Shown here: piece after piece, positions 8,492 to 16,392 of the stretch | How positions within the stretch are numbered: the first letter of the stretch is position 1 | Layout: the number at the start of each line of letters is the position of its first letter | NCBI GenBank assembly: GCA_002685255.1 | Contig: NYWU01000010.1 | Span: 1 to 64,000, forward strand | Length of the DNA stretch: 64,000 nt | Source of the DNA: Idiomarinaceae bacterium | GTDB taxonomy: Bacteria; Pseudomonadota; Gammaproteobacteria; Enterobacterales; Alteromonadaceae | Reading direction: 5' to 3' | Position numbers and translations under genes: made by a program | The notes under the pieces: generated by a model | What the model saw: only the letters and a program-made list of their open reading frames with translations | Database searches by the model: none | What the model was told of the DNA's origin: nothing

Positions 8492-9383
8492 CATTCAACA
8501 GCGGTGGTTACAACAACTCGAGGGTGAGCGCGGGTTAGCTCAACTGACGATTAAAAACTATAATCGTCTGACCGGGATTGATATTGAACTCCTCGAACGA
8601 CAAGGTATCGAGGCGACAGAACAATTGACGCGCCCCGTATTTGAACGTCTGCTAGTAGGTTGGCGTCGCGAAGGCTTAGGTGAACGCTCTATTGCCCTTA
8701 AGCTGTCAGCGTGGCGCACCTTCGTGCAGTATATGCTCGATTACCAACATCTAAGCGATGACCCTCTGAGTGGCTTGAAAGCACCTAAAATTCCTAAAAG
8801 GTTGCCTAAAAATCTCGATGTCGACAGTATCTCCCACCTTTTAGAATTACCTCTTGATGACGAGATAGCGATCCGAGACTCGGCGATGATGGAACTATTA
8901 TATTCGAGTGGTTTGCGTTTAGCTGAGTTAGTGAGTTTGGATATGGATAGTATCGACCTCCGCTATGGGCAATTACGCGTTGTGGGTAAAGGAAGTAAGA
9001 CACGGATTGTGCCCGTGGGTAAGGTCGCCATCAAAGCCATTCAACGCTGGTTAAAAGTGCGCGCTACGTGGTTGGCTACGCGCCCAGAAGTTGCATTATT
9101 TATAAGTCAGCGTAATCAACGCATAAGTCAACGTACCGTACAGCAACGGCTCAATTATTGGGGAAAACAGCAAGGGGTGGTGGGTAATTTACATCCACAC
9201 AAACTGCGTCACTCTTTTGCTTCACATATGTTGGAATCCAGTGGCGACCTAAGGGCCGTACAAGAACTACTTGGCCACGCAAACTTGTCGACCACACAAG
9301 TCTATACACATTTAGACTTTAAACGTTTAGCAGAAGTTTACGACTCGGCTCATCCACGTGCAACTAAGGGTAAGAAGTCTTAA
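8478..9383 (+). CDS. xerC: Tyrosine recombinase XerC
   Basis: Works with XerD at dif to resolve chromosome dimers. The 301 residues show an N-terminal SAM-like core-binding domain and a C-terminal catalytic domain with the full active site: R in SSGLRLAELV, K in VGKGSKTR, H-x-L-R in HPHKLRHSF, H in LLGHANLSTTQ and the nucleophile Y in VYTHLD. Position between DUF484 and yigB is the canonical xerC site, which distinguishes it from xerD. Overlaps DUF484 by 14 bp and touches yigB by one base (TAATG). Confidence 0.95.
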   Translation: MKLRDIQQRWLQQLEGERGLAQLTIKNYNRLTGIDIELLERQGIEATEQLTRPVFERLLVGWRREGLGERSIALKLSAWRTFVQYMLDYQHLSDDPLSGLKAPKIPKRLPKNLDVDSISHLLELPLDDEIAIRDSAMMELLYSSGLRLAELVSLDMDSIDLRYGQLRVVGKGSKTRIVPVGKVAIKAIQRWLKVRATWLATRPEVALFISQRNQRISQRTVQQRLNYWGKQQGVVGNLHPHKLRHSFASHMLESSGDLRAVQELLGHANLSTTQVYTHLDFKRLAEVYDSAHPRATKGKKS

Positions 9384-10090
9384 TGATACGTTTCCATCGA
9401 CGCTTTCATCTGCCAAAAGTCATTAGTTTCGATTTAGATGACACTTTGTACGACAACGTTCCGATTATTAAACGTACTGAGGAGCGCACCCATTCGCTTA
9501 TTACTGAACGTGTTCCCGCGACGCGTGAGTGGGATATTGAACACTGGCGGCAGCGCCGGTTAGATTTAATGCAGCGCGATGATGACCTAGCTGACAATAT
9601 GACTGCGCTACGTCGTGCCACCTTGCTACAGGGGTTTCGTGAACTTGAGATCGATGATGCGGAAACGATAACTGATGAGATTATGGATGCGTTCCTCGCT
9701 TTTCGTAGCGACTTTAGTGTCAGTGAAGACGTTCATGACTTGCTCGATCGGCTGGCATCGCGCTATCGCTTAGTGGCTGTAAGTAATGGCAATGCCGATG
9801 TTAAGCGTGTGGGAATCGGGCACTACTTTAAACTTGCGTTACAACCGACGCATGACTTCCGTGGTAAACCCAATACCGACATGTTCGAGTACGTAAAGCA
9901 GGCAATGAATTGTGCCCCCGAGGCTATTCTGCACGTCGGTGATTCGCCACAGTCAGATGTTTTTGGCGCTCACCGCGCGGGAATGCAAAGTGTTTGGCTA
10001 ACCAGTGGCTTAGGGCGTTCGCACCAGTTGCGAGTATTGCCAACGGTGACCATCGATGAGTTACAGGAGCTTAGCGCGTTACTCCTGTAA
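9383..10090 (+). CDS. yigB: HAD-family phosphatase YigB
   Basis: Haloacid-dehalogenase phosphatase of 235 residues; the E. coli homologue YigB hydrolyses FMN and other small phosphates. Motif I is FDLDDTLYD with two aspartates (nucleophile and acid/base). A helical cap follows, then the VSNGNAD motif II region, and the GDSPQSDVFGAH motif IV. Its ATG shares a base with the xerC stop. It is the last gene before the uvrD promoter region. Confidence 0.88.
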   Translation: MIRFHRRFHLPKVISFDLDDTLYDNVPIIKRTEERTHSLITERVPATREWDIEHWRQRRLDLMQRDDDLADNMTALRRATLLQGFRELEIDDAETITDEIMDAFLAFRSDFSVSEDVHDLLDRLASRYRLVAVSNGNADVKRVGIGHYFKLALQPTHDFRGKPNTDMFEYVKQAMNCAPEAILHVGDSPQSDVFGAHRAGMQSVWLTSGLGRSHQLRVLPTVTIDELQELSALLL

Positions 10091-10093
10091 GAT

Positions 10094-10113
10094 AACTGGT
10101 TGCTTATACAGTA
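10094..10113. promoter_or_regulatory. Candidate LexA (SOS) box upstream of uvrD
   Basis: CTG (10096-10098), ten bases, then CAG (10109-10111) matches the gammaproteobacterial LexA pattern CTG-N10-CAG. The right half, ATACAGTA, is a perfect half-site and the left half is weaker. It lies 46 bp before the uvrD start and just after the yigB stop. E. coli uvrD is a known SOS gene, which supports the reading. A weak TTGCTT/TACACT promoter (10100-10105, 10123-10128) would be overlapped by it. Confidence 0.7.
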
Positions 10114-10159
10114 TTGGATCATTACACTGAGCCTCATTCAGTTAGCCAAGGAGTCATGC

Positions 10160-12334
10160 ATGAGCACGCACCCGTTAATTTCCGGTTTAAATGAGAAGCA
10201 AGCCACGGCGGTAAGCGCTGATGATCGGCCTATGCTGGTATTGGCTGGCGCCGGGAGTGGTAAAACTCGGGTTTTGGTGCATCGAATTGCTTGGCTCATT
10301 CAAGAACGTCGTTATTCTCCTTACAGTATTTTAGCCGTAACCTTCACTAATAAGGCCGCCTCGGAAATGCGAGGTCGCGTCGAGCAACTCTTGGGTTCAT
10401 CGGTTAGAAATATGTGGATAGGCACGTTCCACGGTCTGGCTCATCGCTTGTTGCGCGCACACTATATGGATGTAGGCCTACCACAAAACTTCCAAATATT
10501 GGATAGCGACGATCAGCAGCGTTTAGTTAAGCGCTTAATTAAGTCAATGAATTTGGATGAAAAGCGCTGGCCCGCCAAGCAAGCACAATGGTACATCAAT
10601 GGTAAAAAAGACGAAGGTTTAAGGGCACAACATATTGAAACCTTTGATCCCACCGAGCAAACCTTGAAACAGATTTATGAGGCGTATCAGGAAAGCTGTG
10701 ACCGTGCCGGTTTAGTTGATTTTGCTGAGCTGCTTTTGCGTGCGCACGAGCTATTGCGTGATAACAAAACCGTGCGCGAGCATTACCAAAAACGCTTCCG
10801 TCATATCCTCGTAGACGAGTTTCAAGATACTAACTCGATCCAGTATGCATGGATTCGTTTGCTTTCTGGGCAAGATAATATCGTCACCATTGTCGGTGAT
10901 GATGACCAGTCAATTTATGGATGGCGTGGGGCTCGCGTCGAAAATATTCAGCAGTTTTTAGACGATTACCCTACAGCGATGACGATTCGCCTCGAGCAGA
11001 ATTATCGTTCGACCGGAAATATATTGCGTGCCGCGAATTCAGTGATAGCAAATAATTCAGACAGGCTTGGCAAAGATCTTTGGACAGAGGGTAATGAGGG
11101 CGAGCCTATTAGCCTCTATGCTGCGTTTAATGAAATGGACGAGGCGCGCTATATCGTGGGTCGTATTGAGGAATGGCGCGATCAAGGTGGTGCTCTGCAA
11201 GATGTCGCGCTGCTGTATCGCAGCAATGCGCAGTCACGCGTGCTGGAGGAAGCGCTGCTGCATGCGCGTCTCCCTTATCGAATTTATGGTGGCTTGCGAT
11301 TCTTCGAACGGCAAGAAATCAAAGATGCACTCGCCTATTTACGTTTAGTTAGTAACCGTGATGATGATGCGGCGATTGAGCGCGTCATTAATACACCGAC
11401 GCGCGGTATTGGCAATCGTACTTTAGACATTATTCGGCAGACGGCTCGAGAGCAGAAGAAGTCTCTCTGGCAGGCGGCTATCCAGCTTGTAGATGAAAAG
11501 CAACTGGCGGGTCGAGCGCGAAATGCAGTGGCGAGCTTTATTGAACTTATCAATACCACTGACGATGAAACGGAAGACTTCACTTTGGGTCGTTTAAGCA
11601 ATGAAGTGATCTCGCGCTCTGGCTTATTAGCAATGTACGAGGCCGAAAAAGGTGAGAAAGCAGAGACACGTGTTGAAAACTTAAAAGAGTTGGTCAGTGC
11701 CTGCGAAAACTTTACTCAAGACGAGACTGAAGAAGACCTTACACCACTTAATGCCTTTCTAGCGCATGCCGCATTGGAAGCCGGCGAAGAGCAAGCCGAT
11801 GAATACCAAGATGCGGTTCAGCTGATGACGCTACACAGTGCGAAAGGGCTCGAATTTCCGATGGTCTTTATGACTGGCGTTGAGGAAGGCGTATTTCCTT
11901 CGCAACAGTCGATGGATGAGCCGGGTCGCTTAGAGGAAGAACGTCGGTTGTGCTATGTCGGTATGACACGAGCGATGCAAAAGTTAGTTATCACATACGC
12001 CGAACAGCGGCGTATTTATGGACAAGACTTTTTCCACAAAGTGAGCCGTTTTATTAGCGAAATGCCGGCAGATGCACTGCATGAAGTGCGCTTGCAAACT
12101 CAGGTGCAAAAGCCAACAAGCTATGGACGCTTCAATACCGGTGCAAGTCATGAGGCCTTTGAGCAAACTGGGTTTTCATTGGGACAGCGCGTGCGTCATG
12201 CGAAGTTTGGTGATGGAACCGTGCTTAATTATGAAGGCACAGGCCCGCAGAGTCGTATCCAAATTAACTTCGACCAAGTCGGCACTAAGTGGCTTGTCGT
12301 CGCCTATGCCAAACTTGAACCATCTATCAGTTAG
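10160..12334 (+). CDS. uvrD: DNA helicase II UvrD
   Basis: Superfamily 1A 3'-5' helicase of nucleotide excision and methyl-directed mismatch repair. Motif I is LAGAGSGKTR near residue 30, motif Ia AVTFTNKAA, motif II VDEFQDTN, motif III DDDQSIYGWRGA, motif IV QNYRS, motif V TLHSAKGLEFP and motif VI VGMTRA. The C-terminal Tudor-like segment (GQRVRHAKFGDGTV) that binds RNA polymerase separates UvrD from Rep. I chose the ATG at 10160 because AAGGAG is 6 bp upstream; it gives 724 residues. MutH is not in the window, but dam is. Confidence 0.97.
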   Translation: MSTHPLISGLNEKQATAVSADDRPMLVLAGAGSGKTRVLVHRIAWLIQERRYSPYSILAVTFTNKAASEMRGRVEQLLGSSVRNMWIGTFHGLAHRLLRAHYMDVGLPQNFQILDSDDQQRLVKRLIKSMNLDEKRWPAKQAQWYINGKKDEGLRAQHIETFDPTEQTLKQIYEAYQESCDRAGLVDFAELLLRAHELLRDNKTVREHYQKRFRHILVDEFQDTNSIQYAWIRLLSGQDNIVTIVGDDDQSIYGWRGARVENIQQFLDDYPTAMTIRLEQNYRSTGNILRAANSVIANNSDRLGKDLWTEGNEGEPISLYAAFNEMDEARYIVGRIEEWRDQGGALQDVALLYRSNAQSRVLEEALLHARLPYRIYGGLRFFERQEIKDALAYLRLVSNRDDDAAIERVINTPTRGIGNRTLDIIRQTAREQKKSLWQAAIQLVDEKQLAGRARNAVASFIELINTTDDETEDFTLGRLSNEVISRSGLLAMYEAEKGEKAETRVENLKELVSACENFTQDETEEDLTPLNAFLAHAALEAGEEQADEYQDAVQLMTLHSAKGLEFPMVFMTGVEEGVFPSQQSMDEPGRLEEERRLCYVGMTRAMQKLVITYAEQRRIYGQDFFHKVSRFISEMPADALHEVRLQTQVQKPTSYGRFNTGASHEAFEQTGFSLGQRVRHAKFGDGTVLNYEGTGPQSRIQINFDQVGTKWLVVAYAKLEPSIS

Positions 12335-12344
12335 TTGATCGACA

Positions 12345-12361
12345 TACGCGTTATACGCGTA
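12345..12361. promoter_or_regulatory. Perfect dyad between uvrD and osmC
   Basis: TACGCGT (12345-12351) and ACGCGTA (12355-12361) form a 7-bp perfect inverted repeat around TAT. It lies 10 bp after the uvrD stop and 35 bp before osmC. There is no T tract, so it is a poor terminator; an operator for osmC is the alternative. Confidence 0.35.
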
Positions 12362-12396
12362 ATCCATAATACACTCTCATTAATGAGGAAGTCGTT

Positions 12397-12819
12397 ATGA
12401 AACGCAGTGCAAACGCAGTTTGGAAAGGAAGTATTAAAGAAGGTTCAGGTGTTGTATCAACTCAAAGTGGCACCTTGGATGAAACGCAGTATTCGTTCAA
12501 AAGTCGTTTTGAATCAGGCAAAGGTACTAATCCAGAAGAGTTGATAGGTGCTGCCCATTCAGGCTGCTACGCCATGGCTTTTTCGCTGATGCTCGGCGAA
12601 GCCGGTTATGAGCCTAACTCGATTGATGCAAAAGCTGAAGTGAGTTTAGTTGAAGCCGACGGCGGTTTTAAGGTCGATAAAATCCACTTAACGGTGCAAG
12701 CCGACATTGAAGGTATCGGGCAGGACGAGTTTGAGAAGCTCGCTGAAGAAGCCAAGAAGGGCTGTCCTATCAGCAAACTTCTCAATGCAGAAATTACGAT
12801 GGAAGCTACGCTCAACTAA
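12397..12819 (+). CDS. osmC: OsmC-type organic hydroperoxide reductase
   Basis: Thiol peroxidase that reduces organic hydroperoxides, 140 residues. The two redox cysteines are C57 (in HSGCYAMA) and C123 (in KKGCPISK), spaced as in OsmC proteins. The N-terminal VWKGSIKEGSG and the central LIGAAHSGC segments fit the OsmC rather than the Ohr branch, though this split is by eye. GAGGA at 12385-12389 precedes the ATG. Its last codons overlap the end of the convergent rarD by 8 bp. Confidence 0.88.
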   Translation: MKRSANAVWKGSIKEGSGVVSTQSGTLDETQYSFKSRFESGKGTNPEELIGAAHSGCYAMAFSLMLGEAGYEPNSIDAKAEVSLVEADGGFKVDKIHLTVQADIEGIGQDEFEKLAEEAKKGCPISKLLNAEITMEATLN

Positions 12820-13741
12820 TCGGTTCCTGCACCGCTGACTTTTTCAGACGGCGGTTTCGCTGGCGCTGTATCACCGAGTCGAAGGTATATAGCGCCAACG
12901 CACTCCATATGATCACAAAAGTAATGAGCTTGCTCTCCGCTAATGGCTCGTCATATAAATTCACGGCAAGAATAAACATCAGGCTTGGCGCGATATATTG
13001 GAAGAAACCGAGCGTTGCATAACGGATGCGTTGCGCAGCAGCCGTAAAGCAAAGGAGCGGTATTGTCGTAACTAATCCTGCGGCCATCAGCAACAAGTTA
13101 AGTTGCCATGAATTCGCGGTCATATCAGCACTGGTTGAATCTGCGAAAAACAGTAAATATCCCAGCATTACCGGCACAAGCAATGTCGTCTCTAACCACA
13201 GGCCCGAAATCGAATCTACAGGCAGACGCTTTCTTATCGCCCCATAAATCGCAAAACTGCTCGCTAAAGCCAGCGCTACCCAAGGGACTGAGCCAAATGT
13301 TACGACTTGTATTCCCACACCAACAATGGCTAACCCAATGGCAAATAGCTGTAACCGCCTCATCTTCTCTTGGAAGAAAGCCATGCCAATGGCGACATTG
13401 AGTAGTGGATTAATATAGTAGCCCAAGCTCGCATCTAACATATGGTTGGCATTGACGGCCCATATAAATAGAAACCAGTTACCTCCTAATAGACAGGTGG
13501 CAACGGTGAGACGAAACATCATTTTTGGTGAACGGATAATCGGCTTCAAGCGATGGAGTCGTTTTAAGCCTACGATGAGAATAAAAACTAATATAAACGC
13601 CCAAATAATTCGATGTGCCAGAATTTCGAACGCCGGCACCTGTTGGACTGATTTAAAATAGATGGGCGCGAAACCCCAAAATGAATAGGCGGCCAGTGCG
13701 AAGAAAACGCCCTGACGCGCTCGAACAGCATCTTCGGTCAT
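12812..13741 (-). CDS. rarD: RarD family EamA transporter
   Basis: Inner-membrane drug/metabolite superfamily transporter with about ten helices over 309 residues. The start GVFFALAAYSFWGFAPIYFK is typical of RarD. Substrate is unknown; the name comes from a chloramphenicol phenotype in Pseudomonas. rarD-yigI-recQ matches the E. coli order rarD-yigI-pldA-recQ, with pldA moved elsewhere (50550-51578). It overlaps osmC by 8 bp at the 3' end and follows yigI by 15 bp, so the two minus-strand genes are probably one transcript. Confidence 0.87.
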   Translation of the reverse strand: MTEDAVRARQGVFFALAAYSFWGFAPIYFKSVQQVPAFEILAHRIIWAFILVFILIVGLKRLHRLKPIIRSPKMMFRLTVATCLLGGNWFLFIWAVNANHMLDASLGYYINPLLNVAIGMAFFQEKMRRLQLFAIGLAIVGVGIQVVTFGSVPWVALALASSFAIYGAIRKRLPVDSISGLWLETTLLVPVMLGYLLFFADSTSADMTANSWQLNLLLMAAGLVTTIPLLCFTAAAQRIRYATLGFFQYIAPSLMFILAVNLYDEPLAESKLITFVIIWSALALYTFDSVIQRQRNRRLKKSAVQEPIS

Positions 13742-13756
13742 GATGTTACCTAGTGA

Positions 13757-14212
13757 TTATCCGACGAGATAAGTGCCTGTACCAAAGGCGATATGCGTAC
13801 CATCTTCATTATGAAGTTCCATTCGTGCTACGGCAACCTTGTTGCCAGAACGGATTATCGATGCATTTGCAATAAATTCTTTACCCCGACCGGGACGCAG
13901 GTAGTCGACACGAAGATCAATCGTGCCACAACGACTCAAACGTTCCATCAGGTAATGCTCTGAAGGCTCCTGTAAACGTTCAATCATGCCAGCGATGGCG
14001 ACCAATCCTCCGGCGGTATCAAGAGCGGTTGCGGTTACACCGCCGTGTAACATACGTTGTGGAACATTACCCATGAGTGGATCTTGCCAACGAAACTTCA
14101 CTTGGCCGCGCTCGGGGGTGAACTCGGTAATTTCAAAGCCAAGTAACTTTTGAAAAGGTACTTGTTCGTTCATAAAAGCAGATACGCGTGTGAGAATTTC
14201 TTGGGTATTCAT
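13757..14212 (-). CDS. yigI: Hotdog-fold thioesterase (YigI-like)
   Basis: PaaI-type hotdog thioesterase of 151 residues, expected to hydrolyse acyl-CoA. The motif PQRMLHGGVTATALDTAGG (about residues 51-69) is the active-site helix with the conserved glycines, and the C-terminal strand ends GTGTYLVG. The homologue in the same place in E. coli, YigI, has been reported to act on medium- and long-chain acyl-CoA. It is divergent from recQ, with 84 bp between. Confidence 0.85.
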   Translation of the reverse strand: MNTQEILTRVSAFMNEQVPFQKLLGFEITEFTPERGQVKFRWQDPLMGNVPQRMLHGGVTATALDTAGGLVAIAGMIERLQEPSEHYLMERLSRCGTIDLRVDYLRPGRGKEFIANASIIRSGNKVAVARMELHNEDGTHIAFGTGTYLVG

Positions 14213-14296
14213 TATTTATCATGGTGCAAAGAGACTAGGACGCTTACAATAGAGTGATGCGAATCATTAAGTCAATAACAGCTAGCCGATTTTATT

Positions 14297-16138
14297 ATGA
14301 CGTTAAGTGAAGCTCAGCCGACAACATCTAGCTTGCAGCAGACGCTCGCCAAGGTATTTGGTTACACCGAGTTCCGATCTGGCCAAGAGGCGGTTATCGA
14401 ACACTTGCTCTCGGGTCGAGATACCTTAGTACTGATGCCAACGGGGGGTGGTAAATCGCTCTGCTATCAGCTACCGGCTGTGCACGAGCCTGGACTGACC
14501 GTGGTTATTTCACCTTTGCTGTCGTTGATGCAAGATCAGGTGGAAGCGCTTCAAGCGATGGGGGTTGCTGCTGAGGCACTGCATTCAGGCCTCTCTTCTG
14601 AGCACGCATTAAGTGTTTTAAGACGCTTACAAAACGACGAAGTATCTTTACTGTATGTCAGTCCAGAGCGAGCCTTGCAGAGCGCCTTTATTGAGCGATT
14701 ACAGGCGTATCAACCCCGGTTTATCGCGATAGATGAAGCGCATTGTATTAGCCAGTGGGGCCATGACTTTCGTCCAGAATATGGTCAATTGGGACGCTTA
14801 CGAGATGTTCTTCCCCATGTTCCGTTTATGGCGCTAACCGCTACAGCCGATGCGGCAACGCAACAAGACATCATCGAGCGGTTAGGGCTGAGACAGCCAT
14901 ACTGTCACCGTAGCTCCTTCGACCGACCTAACATTCGCTATGTAGTACAGGATAAATATAAGCCTTTTAAACAAGTTAAAGACTACGTACGCAAACAAAA
15001 AGGCGCGGCGGGTATCATTTACTGTGGTAGCCGAAAGAAAACTGAGGATATTGCTGAAAGTTTGCAAGATGCGGGTGTTAGAGCAGCCCCCTATCACGCG
15101 GGCCTGGCGAGCGAACTTAAAGAGACGACGTTGAGGCAGTTTCTGCGCGATGACTTAGATGTAGTGGTTGCAACGGTGGCGTTTGGTATGGGTATTAATA
15201 AACCCAACATCCGCTATGTCATACACTTTGATATCCCGCGTAGCATTGAGTCCTATTATCAGGAAACCGGCCGAGCCGGTCGGGACGGTTTGCCGGCGGA
15301 AGCGTTACTATTGTACGACCCAAGTGATGCACAATGGATACGACGCATTCTAGATGAACATGATAATGAGCATCGAAGTATCGTCGAACGTCAAAAGTTT
15401 TCTGCAATGCAAGCGATGGCAGAAGCTCAAACTTGTCGACGTTTAGTCCTGCTTAATTACTTCAATGAGTTCTCGGAAAAAGAATGTGGTAACTGTGACT
15501 TGTGTCTTGACCCACCTACACGCTTTGATGCGCTTGAGGACGCGCAAAAAGCCTTGAGTTGTGTTTATCGTGTTGGGCAGCAGTTTGGTATTTCTCATGT
15601 AGTCGAAGTATTACGTGGCTCAAAGAATCAAAAGGTACTTGAGCATCATCATCATGAATTAAGCACTTATGGTCTCGGGCGTGAGCAAACTCACGAATAT
15701 TGGTATTCGATTTTACGGCAGTTGATTCATCGCGGCTTTCTAGTCCAAGACATTCGTCGTCATGCGGCTCTACAATTAACCGAGGAAGCGCGTCCCATAC
15801 TGCGCGGTGAGAATACTTTAGAGTTGGCAAAGCCTCGACTCAACTTAACTTCTAGCCAAAGTAAAATCACTGATCGTGGTGACTACAACAAAGTATTGTT
15901 TAGGCGCTTACGTAAATTACGAAAAGACATAGCTGATCGAGAGAGTGTGCCACCTTTTGTTGTATTCAACGACAATAGTTTGGTAGAAATGTGTCAGAAA
16001 TATCCAACATCAGCACCGGAAATGCTGATGATAAGTGGTGTTGGACAGGTGAAATTAGAGCGTTATGGCGAGGCGTTTATCGATGAGATCGAGGCGTTTC
16101 TGACGCTAAGCTCTGAGAAGGATGTGCTCGATGGATGA
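14297..16138 (+). CDS. recQ: ATP-dependent DNA helicase RecQ
   Basis: Superfamily 2 3'-5' helicase of the RecF pathway. Helicase motif 0 is in GYTEFRSGQ, motif I is PTGGGKS (48-54), motif II DEAH (146-149), and motif VI contains QETGRAGRDG. The RecQ-C zinc cysteines follow (TCRRLVLLNYF then CGNCDLC), then a winged helix and a C-terminal HRDC domain ending near residue 600. Length 613 is normal. A small gene starts inside its last codons. Confidence 0.96.
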   Translation: MTLSEAQPTTSSLQQTLAKVFGYTEFRSGQEAVIEHLLSGRDTLVLMPTGGGKSLCYQLPAVHEPGLTVVISPLLSLMQDQVEALQAMGVAAEALHSGLSSEHALSVLRRLQNDEVSLLYVSPERALQSAFIERLQAYQPRFIAIDEAHCISQWGHDFRPEYGQLGRLRDVLPHVPFMALTATADAATQQDIIERLGLRQPYCHRSSFDRPNIRYVVQDKYKPFKQVKDYVRKQKGAAGIIYCGSRKKTEDIAESLQDAGVRAAPYHAGLASELKETTLRQFLRDDLDVVVATVAFGMGINKPNIRYVIHFDIPRSIESYYQETGRAGRDGLPAEALLLYDPSDAQWIRRILDEHDNEHRSIVERQKFSAMQAMAEAQTCRRLVLLNYFNEFSEKECGNCDLCLDPPTRFDALEDAQKALSCVYRVGQQFGISHVVEVLRGSKNQKVLEHHHHELSTYGLGREQTHEYWYSILRQLIHRGFLVQDIRRHAALQLTEEARPILRGENTLELAKPRLNLTSSQSKITDRGDYNKVLFRRLRKLRKDIADRESVPPFVVFNDNSLVEMCQKYPTSAPEMLMISGVGQVKLERYGEAFIDEIEAFLTLSSEKDVLDG

Positions 16139-16388
16139 AGTTATCATACTAACCAAATTGCCTGACAATGATACGGACAAAGAAATTAATGCTTGGTTAG
16201 TTGATGTGACCACGGTAATTGATGCCACTGTTAAAGAGCACGAGTGCAGTGCAGATTTATGGAGCTGGCGCCTCGCAATATTAGGAAAACATTGGCTATT
16301 ACATTATTCGTCGTTGTGCGAGGCGGCGTGGTTATTGCCACTTGAGGGAACAGAGCAATGGGTCGAGGAACGAATAAGGGATTTATAA
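16131..16388 (+). CDS. Small RecQ-linked protein, possibly DUF3630
   Basis: A tryptophan-rich acidic protein of 85 residues with no signal or membrane segment. The ATG at 16131 lies inside the recQ stop region (8-bp overlap), 8 bases after GAGAAGGA, so its translation is coupled to recQ. The pattern WSWRL-x4-GKHWLLHY resembles what I remember of the DUF3630 family, but I am not certain. No catalytic motif is visible. Being tied to recQ suggests a helper or regulator in recombination; this is inference only. Confidence 0.6.
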   Translation: MDEVIILTKLPDNDTDKEINAWLVDVTTVIDATVKEHECSADLWSWRLAILGKHWLLHYSSLCEAAWLLPLEGTEQWVEERIRDL

Positions 16389-16392
16389 CATC

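Noticed and set aside
10160-12334. Rep rather than UvrD
   Set aside because: The C-terminal Tudor-like segment, the motif sequences and the position after yigB and the LexA box all favour UvrD.
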